Below, in pieces: positions 43,502 through 52,691 of a stretch of DNA of 56,231 nucleotides; positions within the stretch are counted from its first letter, which is position 1, and each line of letters opens with the position of its first letter. Source of the stretch: Oscillospiraceae bacterium. GTDB lineage: Bacteria > Bacillota > Clostridia > Oscillospirales > Oscillospiraceae. The stretch lies in assembly GCA_009783555.1 (NCBI GenBank), contig WRDH01000017.1:1-56231 (forward strand). Reading direction: 5' to 3'. A program made the position numbers and the translations under genes. The notes beneath the pieces are model-generated. The model did no database searches and was not told the DNA's origin. It saw only the letters and a program-made list of their open reading frames with translations.

Positions 43502-44842
43502 ATGAAGTACAACTTCCCTGAGGGGGTATATACAGACGTCAGAATTGAACATGTATTCAAAACGACAATAAGTTACCTTATGCGAGAGTTACAAGAATGC
43601 AAAGAGCAAAAATACAGTGCGGCATTCATACGGGTATATGACGGTGAAATGTGGTACTACGCAAGCACATCAGACCTCGAAGGCATTCAAGCCGAAATCA
43701 ACGAACTGGCATTGATCGCGAAAAAGAATCCCAATATCAAAGACGCGAAAATTTTCAAAAATTTTAGCGCAAACAAAGACGAGGTAATGGCATTTATAGG
43801 GCGCGAGGTTTGGGCAGTACCGCTCGATGACAAAATAAACCTGCTGCAAGGGGCTATGCCGTACTTGGAGGAAAATGAGTACATAAAGATGTGGAGGCTG
43901 GCATATCTCGATTCAAATATTGTTAAAGAATTTTACAACAGCAAAGGTGCGGACTTGAGGTTTGATTATCAGCGCGCAGGCTTTAGCACATCCTTTACGA
44001 TGATTGACGGCGAAAACAAAATGGAAGGGCGTTATTCAAAACCTGCAATCGCATTCCCGGACTTAAACGCTTATGCCGACGAGTTGAAGGAAGAAATAGC
44101 CGAATGTCAAAAATTCCTGCTGGAATCCGAGCCGGTGTAGCCGGGCAAATACTCCGTCATTTTCGCGCCGAAGGTTACAGGCGTGTTTGTACATGAGTGC
44201 TTCGGGCATAAGAGCGAATCGGATTTTATGATAGGTGATGAAACGACGCGTAAGGAGTGGGAACTCGGCAAACGTGTCGGCTGTGAGGAACTGACTATAA
44301 CGGAAACAGGCAACATCATTGGCAATGGCTACACTCCATACGACGATGAAGGCAATAAAGCAACAATGACGCATCTGGTTAAAAACGGGATACTTACAGG
44401 CCGCTTGCATAACTCCGACAGTGCTGCGGACTTGGACGAGGATGTCACAGGCAACAGCAGATCGGTTTCATTCGAGTTCGAGCCTGTTGTCCGTATGACG
44501 ACGACTTACATTGATAAAGGTTCAAAAACTTATGATGAGCTTATTGCCGAGACAGAAAACGGTGTAATTCTCAAAGGACTCAATCACGGCTCGGGTTTGT
44601 CCACATTTACGATAGCACCGAGCTATGCATACTACGTAAAGAACGGCAAAATCGGTAAACCGGTACGCATATCTGTAGTTACGGGAAATGTATTTGAAGC
44701 ATTAAACGATATTGATGGAATTACCGACACGGTAGTAATGGACTCCTTTGTCGGAGGCGGCTGCGGCAAAATGGGACAATTCCCGTTACCCGTCGGCTTC
44801 GGCGGTCCATATATCAGAGTCAAAAACATGCAGGTACAATAA
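43502..44842 (+). pseudogene. tldD: TldD metalloprotease gene interrupted by an in-frame TAG codon
   Basis: 446 codons in one frame from an ATG with AAGGAGG eight bases upstream. Residues 1-212 are the TldD N-terminal domain. A TAG stands at 44138-44140, and the same frame then continues as PGKYSVIFAPKVTGVFVHEC and FGHKSE, with the TldD zinc motif HECFGH, to a TAA at 44842. TldD pairs with TldE to trim peptides such as microcin B17 precursors. Without readthrough the upstream product lacks the active site. The downstream half has no ribosome binding site. TAG ends several other genes here (E1, E2, primase-helicase, lipoprotein), so a nonsense mutation or base error is more likely than recoding. 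Confidence 0.85.
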
Positions 44843-44867
44843 TTGGGAAAGGAACGATACAATTACT

Positions 44868-46118
44868 ATGATTAAAGAAAAAGTTTGTATAAATGAAAAA
44901 AAGACGAGTTTGTCTATTACAAACAGTAATATAAGCGCAGTGCTTAAATCAAACATTCAGAAGACAGGCATTAGGCTGTATGACAATGATTGTCTTGGAA
45001 TTGCGGGGGCGATCGGATCATATGATGAAAATGAATTGGTAAAAAACGCGAAGCAAATGCTCAAATTTAAGCTGCCGTACAACGGTAAACCGACAGCCGG
45101 CATAAAGCGTTGTATAGACTTATCAATAAAACTGGAAATGTCAAATGAGGAGTTTGTAAAGTTTTCAGATAAGCTATTGCAGGCATTAAGAGCAAAATAC
45201 GGCAACTTTATGTTCAGTCATAAAATTGAACTGATTGAAACAGAAGAAACGATTACCAATGATTCCGGAACTGACCTTGTTCATAGAGAAAAGCAATTAG
45301 AAGTAGTATTGTTAAATAAACACAGGGAATCAAAAAGCATGGCTGACGGGTTCGGCTTTTATATCACAAGGGAAGCGGATTTCGATACAGCATTTAAAGA
45401 GATGTCATGGGTGTGCGAGGCTTATGACGAAAAAGCCGATTTTAGTGAGGAATTTGAACGGATTCCGGTAGTATTACTTGGGCAGCATCAGGAGTTTCTT
45501 ATGAAATTTATGATTGACCTGGATGGCAATGCATTCGGCAGCGGAGCATCTTTGTTTTCCGGTAAAACAGGTGAAAAACTGTTTAACGATAATTTCTCAC
45601 TATTGGTAAACCGTGATTCAGAAAACAGGTTTGGCTGCTTCTTTGACGGAGAGGGGACGGTATTGCCGCAAGACCGCTTTGCGCTTATTGAAAACGGCGT
45701 GTTAATGTCACCCTACACAACAAAAAGAATAGCAAAAAAATATGACTATTCCCTGACAGGCTCTGCATCTATGGGATATGATTCAGCTCCATCGGCAACA
45801 CCGGAGTGCATTGAAGTCGCAAGAAGCGATAAGACAATAAAAGAACTGCTCGGCGGCAGAAAAGCCGTTTATGCACTGGTGGCAGCAGGCGGAGACTTTA
45901 CACCGCAGGGCGAATACGCTTCGCCAATTCAAACAGCATATCTATATGACGGTGAGAACTACTTTGGAAGACTGCCGCAACTCTCCATGAGTTCCAATAT
46001 ATACGACATGTTCGGCAAAGACTTCATAGGAGCATCATCAGTCGGTAGCTACCCCGACTGCCCCTGCAGCTATCTCGCACTGGAAATGAATGTACGGAAG
46101 ATTGACGGTTGGATGTGA
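44868..46118 (+). CDS. tldE: TldE/PmbA-family partner protein
   Basis: 416 residues from the ATG at 44868 with GGAAAGGAA upstream. It has the TldD/PmbA fold pattern (N-terminal domain, then a C-terminal barrel with LTGSASMGYDSAPSATPE) but no HExxxH motif, as expected for the non-catalytic partner TldE. It normally forms a heterodimer with TldD. It lies 25 bp downstream of the interrupted tldD and looks intact, so the pair may have lost, or nearly lost, its catalytic half. Confidence 0.85.
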   Translation: MIKEKVCINEKKTSLSITNSNISAVLKSNIQKTGIRLYDNDCLGIAGAIGSYDENELVKNAKQMLKFKLPYNGKPTAGIKRCIDLSIKLEMSNEEFVKFSDKLLQALRAKYGNFMFSHKIELIETEETITNDSGTDLVHREKQLEVVLLNKHRESKSMADGFGFYITREADFDTAFKEMSWVCEAYDEKADFSEEFERIPVVLLGQHQEFLMKFMIDLDGNAFGSGASLFSGKTGEKLFNDNFSLLVNRDSENRFGCFFDGEGTVLPQDRFALIENGVLMSPYTTKRIAKKYDYSLTGSASMGYDSAPSATPECIEVARSDKTIKELLGGRKAVYALVAAGGDFTPQGEYASPIQTAYLYDGENYFGRLPQLSMSSNIYDMFGKDFIGASSVGSYPDCPCSYLALEMNVRKIDGWM

Positions 46119-46127
46119 GGTTGTCAG

Positions 46128-47423
46128 TCAAACACAAAAAGCAGCGTATAGTGGTATTGAAAACAGTTTTTCTGTTTTACCGAAATTCTTTTCAGAAAAC
46201 CGGATTGAATGGCTTGGGGAGTATTTCGAAGTAAATACACCCAGGCTTTTTGATTTTGTGTGCAATCCTTTTTTTACTTCGCAGCCTATAATATCGGAAT
46301 CTTTCTGTAATACAAAATCAAGCTCGGCTGTGTGATTGCTTGTCCAGTAATATAGCTTATGCCCATTCGCGGTCAAAGACTGCGCCACATAATTTTCTGC
46401 GATTGCTCCCAGAAAAGCACTGCCGTCTCCCGTTAAAATTACTTGGTGCGATATTCCGGATTGCATAGTCAGCAAACCAATGTCGCTCAAATATAACTTA
46501 AATGCAGACATATCCATATAAACGGCTATGGGCATGTATGCATGCTCGATCCGACGACATTCAAGTGCGATGCCTGCTTGCACCAACCAATCGATAGATA
46601 CGCCAAAAATAGCTGCACTTCCACCTTTTTGCACTACTTTGTATTGGAATTTTTTGTTTTCTTTTGCAAGCTGAGCAGGTAATGAGTTGTAACAGGCGCG
46701 GATCTTGACAACATCAACCGGCGTTGTATATTTTGCCATATCCGCTACATATCTGCCGGAGATTTCATTTTGAATATTCGGTATAAGAATCAGCTTTCCG
46801 GTATCTACAAATTTGCTTACAGCGGCAGGCATACCTCCAATAATAAGGTAGTAACGGTAAAGCTCTAACGCTCTACTGTGTAAAGCATCCGGCATGGATT
46901 CCATATCGAGGTAGCAGTTGCGTATATAGTCTATAAGACGTACTTCATTCAAAGCTTGTAAAAATTCTTCGAAATCCATCGGATACAGGGTCATTGTCTC
47001 GACTTTGCCCACAGGGAAACTATAATTCTCTCTCTTCACGGCAACTCCAAGCAAACTGCCTGCTGCTGCAATATGGTACTCCGGAGTATTTTCGCAAAAA
47101 TATTTAAGCGACGTCAATGCACGCTCACAGCTTTGTATTTCGTCAAAAATAATCAAAGTCTTACCGGGGATTATTTCCTCGTTTACCGTAGTTTCCAGAT
47201 ATCGTATCAATCGCTCGGAGGTTATATTGTCTTTAAAATACTCTGCCGTTTTAAAATCGGTTTCAAAGTTGACATATACAGTATTTTCAAAGTATTTACT
47301 GCCAAATTCTGTTAAAATATAAGTCTTTCCGACTTGTCGGGCACCATATAACAATAGCGGCATCCGCTCTCTGTTTTTCCAATCGAGTAGATTTTCTTCG
47401 ATTCTTCTTTTCACAATACTCAC
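46128..47423 (-). CDS. AAA+ ATPase with C-terminal DUF4143 domain
   Basis: 431 residues. An N-terminal ATPase has Walker A GARQVGKT (27-34) and Walker B TLIIFDEIQ; the C-terminal half is a DUF4143 domain with YYWTSNHTAELDFVLQKD and EVKKG, a PD-(D/E)XK-like remnant. These proteins are widespread in bacteria and archaea and often seem to be accessory, single-gene elements; their function is not settled. A strong promoter lies 38 bp upstream of its start. It converges with tldE (nine bases apart). Confidence 0.88.
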   Translation of the reverse strand: MSIVKRRIEENLLDWKNRERMPLLLYGARQVGKTYILTEFGSKYFENTVYVNFETDFKTAEYFKDNITSERLIRYLETTVNEEIIPGKTLIIFDEIQSCERALTSLKYFCENTPEYHIAAAGSLLGVAVKRENYSFPVGKVETMTLYPMDFEEFLQALNEVRLIDYIRNCYLDMESMPDALHSRALELYRYYLIIGGMPAAVSKFVDTGKLILIPNIQNEISGRYVADMAKYTTPVDVVKIRACYNSLPAQLAKENKKFQYKVVQKGGSAAIFGVSIDWLVQAGIALECRRIEHAYMPIAVYMDMSAFKLYLSDIGLLTMQSGISHQVILTGDGSAFLGAIAENYVAQSLTANGHKLYYWTSNHTAELDFVLQKDSDIIGCEVKKGLHTKSKSLGVFTSKYSPSHSIRFSEKNFGKTEKLFSIPLYAAFCV

Positions 47424-47461
47424 CCCGCGAAATGCTTAACATTTGTTACTCTCTTTTGAGT

Positions 47462-47490
47462 ATTATAGCGAAATATGATTTATTCGTCAA
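47462..47490 (-). promoter_or_regulatory. Sigma-A promoter of the DUF4143 ATPase gene
   Basis: Minus strand: -35 TTGACG (47485-47490), 17-bp spacer, -10 TATAAT (47462-47467). Confidence 0.75.
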
Positions 47491-47632
47491 GAAAAATCAC
47501 GGCAATTACTATAAAAAGTGAGATAAATATATTGAGAGATTTCTTCATAATCAGACGCATTACAATAAACTATGCATTATGTAAACCGCGCAAAAAACGT
47601 GAAAAAATTTGTGAATATTTTGCAAATTTTTC

Positions 47633-47661
47633 TTGGCAAATTACCTTTTTCCTACTATACT
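47633..47661 (+). promoter_or_regulatory. Sigma-A promoter of the hydrogenase-domain sensor gene
   Basis: -35 TTGGCA (47633-47638), 17-bp spacer, -10 TATACT (47656-47661), 66 bp upstream of the start codon. With the divergent promoter at 47462-47490 it accounts for the 304-bp gap, which holds no further gene. Confidence 0.75.
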
Positions 47662-47727
47662 ATTATGGGGTTGTTTAATTTTGCCGATATGCTATGTCGT
47701 TAATCATATAAAGGAATGGTCTTGATA

Positions 47728-50700
47728 ATGGAAATAATTAATGAACGCATCGACCTTTGCGTAGGATGTAACCGGTGCGTTAGGGAGTGTCCGATGGAGA
47801 TGGCTAATGTGACCTATCTGGACGACTCCGGAGACATAAAGGTTAAGATAAACCACGAGAAGTGCATAGACTGCGGCGCATGCGTTTTAGCCTGTAAGCA
47901 CGACGCAAGGCAATTCGTGGACGACACAGAACGCTTCTTTAATGACCTATTGTGCGGAGTACCCATATCACTGATAGCCGCACCTTCTATCAAGACAAAT
48001 ATTCCCGAGTATAAACGGATTTTTACATATTTAAAGCGTCTTGGCGTTAACATGATATATGATGTTTCACTAGGAGCGGACATTTGCATTTGGGCGCATA
48101 TAAAACATATTAGAGAAGAAAGTTTCACGCATTTTATTACCCAACCTTGCCCGCCGATTGTCACATATTGCGAGATATATCGTCATGATTTACTGGAGAG
48201 GCTTTCACCGGTGCATAGCCCGATGGCTTGTGCATCAATCCACATGAAGGAATATCTTGGAGTTGGCGACCGCATCGCTGCTCTTTCTCCATGCATGGCG
48301 AAGGCTGTCGAGTTCAGTGAGACTAAGCTGGCTGAGTATAATGTTACGTTTTCAAAGCTTCTCGGGTATCTGAGCGATAATAATATCATACTTCCAGACG
48401 AAGAGACCGGTTTCGATTATTCCGAGAGCGGTCCGGGTTCGTTATTCCCTATGCCGGGCGGATTTAAGGAAAATATCGAGTTTTTCCTGGGTAAAAGCAT
48501 GCACATCAGCAAAGCAGAAGGTTTCATTGTTTATGAAAAGCTGGATAAATATGCACAGGTCCCCGAGGATTTTCTACCTGATATATTCGATGTGCTAAAC
48601 TGTGCCGAAGGCTGTAACATAGGCTCCGCTTCCATGCATGACAAATGCCTTTTCGAGATGGACAAGACAATGAACAGCTATGCGCAGAGGATTATGGAAG
48701 AGCGTAAGAAAGCGCGCAAGATGGAGCATTACAAGTCAGTATTCAGGACATATGACGAAATGTTTGACCTTGCGCTTTTTAAAAGAAATTACTGCGCCAT
48801 CGCTACGTCTTTCCCGCAGATAACTCAAGCAGATATTGACGAGGCATTTCTGGCTCTGGGAAAAACTGATTACGAGAAGCAGCATGTTGACTGTTATGCC
48901 TGCGGTTCCGCGACCTGTTATGACATGGCGAGAAAAATAGCACTCCGGGTGAATATACCTGAAAACTGCATTGTAAAGTCAAAGGATGATGCGAGGTTAG
49001 AGCATGAAGAGAACTTGATTGCTAATGCGCAGATTCTGGAAATGGAAAAAGCACGCGAGATGGACGACCGTATACGTGTCATGTTCGATTCGACGCCCTT
49101 TGCTGCACATTTCTGGAACGAAAATCTGGTTATGACAGACTGCAACGAGGCTGCAGCAAAAATGTTCAATTTGACCAAAGAGGAGTATGTCAGCAGGTAT
49201 TATGAGTTTATGCCTGAGTTCCAATCTGACGGCACCCGATCCGTTGACCGGCTTCGGCAGCTTGTAGCGGATGCTTTTAAAACCGGTTATCAAAAAGCAG
49301 AATTAACATGCCTTTCCCTCGATGGAGAGTTAATACCACTGGATGATACATATGTTTGCGTGGATTTCAAGGGCGAGAAAATAGTAGCAGGCTACAGCGT
49401 AGATTTACGTGCACATAAAAAGATCTTGGCAGAACTTGAAGCTGCGACCGGGAAGAGCGAGTATCAGCTTAACGTGTTGAATATGGTTCTTAAGACCGCA
49501 AATATCGGGCTTTGGGATATGAATGTTGTATGGGAGGATCAGTTAAATCCGGAAAACTACATTACCTGGTCAGATGAGTTCAGGCGTATCATGGGTTACA
49601 AGGACGAGAACGATTTTCCCAATAAACTCGGTATGTGGGGCAGCCGGCTGCATCCCGATGATGCAGAGAGAGTCGGAAATGCAATAATGGCTCATTGGGC
49701 GGATAAATCCGGTAACACGCCTTATGATTGCGAGTTCAGAATCATGAAGAAAAACGGCGAATACGCCTACATAAGCGCATCCAGTACAACTGTACGCGAT
49801 GCAAGCGGGTATCCGATACGATCATCCGGTACGCTTATTGATATGACGGAGATGAAGAATCTCGTCGATGAGGCGGAGAGTCAGCGGAAGGAAGCTGAAG
49901 CCGCAAATAAGGCGAAAAGCGACTTTTTATCGCATATTAGCCATGAAATACGCACCCCCATGAATGCGATTCTCGGTACAGCCGAAATCCAGTTGCAAAA
50001 GATGGATCACACGCCTGAGTCAGAGGAGGCATTTAACACAATATATGGTTCGGGAAATTTGCTGCTTAATATTATAAACGACATTCTTGACCTCTCCAAG
50101 ATTGAGGCAGGTAAGCTGGAGATAATGTCCTACCGCTATGATATTCCAAGCATTATTTACGATACGGTGCAGCTCAATCTCTTGCGCTATGAGAGCAGAT
50201 CTATCGCATTCGATCTCACGATTGACGAGAATACACCGCTCGATTTGTTCGGTGACGAGCTTCGTATTAAGCAGATTCTCAATAATATCCTTTCCAATGC
50301 ATTTAAATATACCGATAAAGGCAAAGTTGAATTGTCGGTGTCTGCGGAAATTGATGGAGATATGTCAGACGCGGATGAGCAGACGCAGAAGGATTGCATC
50401 CTTGTATTTACCGTTAGTGACACGGGGCAGGGCATGGCACAGTATCAGATTGACGAGTTGTTCGACGAATACACGCGGTTTAACACGGATTTTAACCGTA
50501 CCATTGTCGGCACAGGTCTTGGTATGCATATCACGAAGCGGCTGGTCGACGCGATGAACGGCGAGATACTTGTCAAGAGCGTTATTGACGTGGGTTCGGT
50601 ATTTACCGTGCGTCTTCCGCAGAAATACATCAGCAATACGACATGCGGACCGGATTTAGCCGAACAATTATGCAGCAGCCGTTTTAAGAGCACAATGAAA

Positions 50701-51483
50701 ATGAACAGGGCACAAATCATACATGAATTAATGCCTTATGGCAGTGTTTTGGTTGTCGACGATGTCGAGTCCAATCTATATGTGGCTAAGGGGCTGCTGC
50801 TGCCATATGGTTTGAGTGTTGACACTGTCACAAATGGTTTCGATGCCGTAAAGAGGATCAGGGACGGCGGTGTTTACGATATTATTTTCATGGACCAAAT
50901 GATGCCGAAGATGGATGGCATGGAGGCTACACAATTAATCAGGGAAACGGGGTATAAACATCCCGTCGTGGCTATGACGGCAAATGCTGTTACCGGATCG
51001 GCAGAGATGTTTTTGGCAAGCGGTTTCGACGGATATATATCCAAACCGGTGGATATCCGCGAATTGAACAGCTTGTTGAACCGTTTGATTCGCGATAAAC
51101 AGCCTAAGGATGTAATCGAGGCAGTACGGACAGAAATGAATCAAACGAAACAGGCGACCACATCAAACCGGGGCACAGCCGCTATACTATGCGACGAGAT
51201 GACTGAAGCGGTATTGTATGATATTGAGAGTGCGGTTCGTGTACTAAACGGGCTTTTATCGAAACACGTTGCTTTAGGCTTAAGCGATTCGGATATGAAG
51301 TTATACGCAACAACCGTCCACGGAATAAAAAGTGCTCTTTCAAATATTAATGAAACAGAACTTTCCGCTGCCGCTTTTGAGCTTGAAAAACTAGGTGACG
51401 ACAATAGAGTAGATGAGATATTATCCGAAACCCCGGCATTTGTCGACGCGCTAAACGCATTGTGCGAAAAGCTCAGACCCTAA
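47728..51483 (+). CDS. [FeFe]-hydrogenase-domain (HydS-like) hybrid sensor histidine kinase
   Basis: 1251 residues. Two [4Fe-4S] ferredoxin motifs (Cys11-21 and Cys46-56) are followed by an [FeFe]-hydrogenase C-terminal domain (about 75-310). Its H-cluster ligands are kept: Cys141 (TQPCPP), Cys189 (SPCMAK), Cys292 and Cys296 (NCAEGCNIG). The proton-transfer cysteine that precedes the first ligand in catalytic enzymes is replaced by proline. A further Fe-S domain (Cys389, 392, 397, 414), PAS domains (about 450-710), HisKA (SHEIRTPMNAIL), HATPase (DTGQGM, GTGLGMHI), receiver (VLVVDD, MDQMMPKMDG) and an HPt with VHGIKS follow. It probably senses H2 or redox state. I chose the ATG at 47728; the one at 47716 directly abuts AAGGA. 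Confidence 0.9.
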   Translation: MEIINERIDLCVGCNRCVRECPMEMANVTYLDDSGDIKVKINHEKCIDCGACVLACKHDARQFVDDTERFFNDLLCGVPISLIAAPSIKTNIPEYKRIFTYLKRLGVNMIYDVSLGADICIWAHIKHIREESFTHFITQPCPPIVTYCEIYRHDLLERLSPVHSPMACASIHMKEYLGVGDRIAALSPCMAKAVEFSETKLAEYNVTFSKLLGYLSDNNIILPDEETGFDYSESGPGSLFPMPGGFKENIEFFLGKSMHISKAEGFIVYEKLDKYAQVPEDFLPDIFDVLNCAEGCNIGSASMHDKCLFEMDKTMNSYAQRIMEERKKARKMEHYKSVFRTYDEMFDLALFKRNYCAIATSFPQITQADIDEAFLALGKTDYEKQHVDCYACGSATCYDMARKIALRVNIPENCIVKSKDDARLEHEENLIANAQILEMEKAREMDDRIRVMFDSTPFAAHFWNENLVMTDCNEAAAKMFNLTKEEYVSRYYEFMPEFQSDGTRSVDRLRQLVADAFKTGYQKAELTCLSLDGELIPLDDTYVCVDFKGEKIVAGYSVDLRAHKKILAELEAATGKSEYQLNVLNMVLKTANIGLWDMNVVWEDQLNPENYITWSDEFRRIMGYKDENDFPNKLGMWGSRLHPDDAERVGNAIMAHWADKSGNTPYDCEFRIMKKNGEYAYISASSTTVRDASGYPIRSSGTLIDMTEMKNLVDEAESQRKEAEAANKAKSDFLSHISHEIRTPMNAILGTAEIQLQKMDHTPESEEAFNTIYGSGNLLLNIINDILDLSKIEAGKLEIMSYRYDIPSIIYDTVQLNLLRYESRSIAFDLTIDENTPLDLFGDELRIKQILNNILSNAFKYTDKGKVELSVSAEIDGDMSDADEQTQKDCILVFTVSDTGQGMAQYQIDELFDEYTRFNTDFNRTIVGTGLGMHITKRLVDAMNGEILVKSVIDVGSVFTVRLPQKYISNTTCGPDLAEQLCSSRFKSTMKMNRAQIIHELMPYGSVLVVDDVESNLYVAKGLLLPYGLSVDTVTNGFDAVKRIRDGGVYDIIFMDQMMPKMDGMEATQLIRETGYKHPVVAMTANAVTGSAEMFLASGFDGYISKPVDIRELNSLLNRLIRDKQPKDVIEAVRTEMNQTKQATTSNRGTAAILCDEMTEAVLYDIESAVRVLNGLLSKHVALGLSDSDMKLYATTVHGIKSALSNINETELSAAAFELEKLGDDNRVDEILSETPAFVDALNALCEKLRP

Positions 51484-51659
51484 GGCGAATCCTTCTGTCC
51501 ATGCAACGCCCTTAACCCATCCTGCACCTTTATCGTCTCCTCGAACAATCCAACGACATCTGCGATATGCTTGGATTTTTTCGCAGTTCAAAGTCTCAGG
51601 CATTTTAACTAAAAACGTCAATATTTTCATTACTCGATATCCAAGCACAGGCGGCTTCC

Positions 51660-52691
51660 CTACGCAACCAAGTTGCGAATATCAAGCAGCTCTCTTTTTA
51701 TCTCATCAAAATCCTGGTTCAAGTTTAGTGTTCTTACAAATATTTTCTTTCCGCTCAGAACAGCACTTTCATCCAAAGAAACATCAACCGTAGGATACAG
51801 AAGCATACCGCTTACTTCACCTTTGTATGAGCTGCTTTGCACATACGCAAATATCTGGTACATATTTCCGGATATAAACGTTTGGTGGTCGAAATTTGTC
51901 TGCAACGCTTTTGGGTAGAACTTTGTGTCCACAATCAGCAGTTTATCTGCACTCTTGCTATATAGCGAAATATCTGTTTTCATTCTGGGAAGCAAGCTTA
52001 GTTCTTCGCTGCCTGTGATATCCCAATTAATATATTCTGACTTCGCATCAACTTCTGATGAACACTCTGCCCTGTAGAAATTCAAAACAAATTTTTCATA
52101 TAGGGCAGACATCTGCTTGTCCTCAATATATGTTGCAAATTTCTGAACACCTTCACTCTCGCTCACCAGCAACCCCTTGTAGATAAGATAACAAACATCG
52201 ATGATAAGCTTATAACTGCGATTATTTCTATTAAACTTTAAGCTCTCCCAAGAAACGCTCCACAAATCAACATTATCAATATCAACAAAAAACATGAGTA
52301 GACTTTTTACATCTTTCTTTATACTGTGAGATAGTTTGTTGCAGTTTGATAGATTCACAAGAGTAGTCTTTATTATCTTGTTCATTAAGACATTGTAGGC
52401 GAACTCATCATAAGCGCACACCAGTCTGTTTCTTATAAGGCTCTGTGCCTTCATGCTTTCGGTTATCTGTATCTTGCCTCTGACTCCGGACAACTCATCT
52501 TGCTCATCAATGTACTCCCTATGAAGACCCAGTTTCACTTGACTGTTAACTGCTCGAACAAGCACTGTTGCCAACAAATCATAGATGTTCTCAAAGTCTT
52601 CACCTTGAAGTTTCTCATAATCTTTGTGGTTAAGTGCATTAAACGCGTATGCAAGCATATAGTAGATGTTTTTTATTGGGATTTTACGCAT
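51660..52691 (-). CDS. mcrC: McrC nuclease subunit of a McrBC-type restriction system
   Basis: 343 residues. The N-terminus (IPIKNIYYMLAYAFNAL) and the LSGVRGKIQITESM segment are typical of McrC. The C-terminal PD-(D/E)XK site is seen as MKTDISL and LLIVDTKFY. McrC supplies the cleavage and stimulates the McrB GTPase at modified-cytosine sites. Its start overlaps the end of mcrB by eight bases, as usual in this operon. The gap 51484-51659 downstream holds nothing I can call. Confidence 0.93.
   Translation of the reverse strand: MRKIPIKNIYYMLAYAFNALNHKDYEKLQGEDFENIYDLLATVLVRAVNSQVKLGLHREYIDEQDELSGVRGKIQITESMKAQSLIRNRLVCAYDEFAYNVLMNKIIKTTLVNLSNCNKLSHSIKKDVKSLLMFFVDIDNVDLWSVSWESLKFNRNNRSYKLIIDVCYLIYKGLLVSESEGVQKFATYIEDKQMSALYEKFVLNFYRAECSSEVDAKSEYINWDITGSEELSLLPRMKTDISLYSKSADKLLIVDTKFYPKALQTNFDHQTFISGNMYQIFAYVQSSSYKGEVSGMLLYPTVDVSLDESAVLSGKKIFVRTLNLNQDFDEIKRELLDIRNLVA

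Noticed and set aside
43502..44842. Pyrrolysine coding of the TAG in tldD
   Set aside because: TAG is the normal stop of at least four other genes in the window and no pyl genes are seen. Kept only as a testable alternative.
51451..51648. 65-codon minus-strand frame after mcrC
   Set aside because: It overlaps the end of the sensor kinase gene, has no good ribosome binding site, and resembles no family I know.
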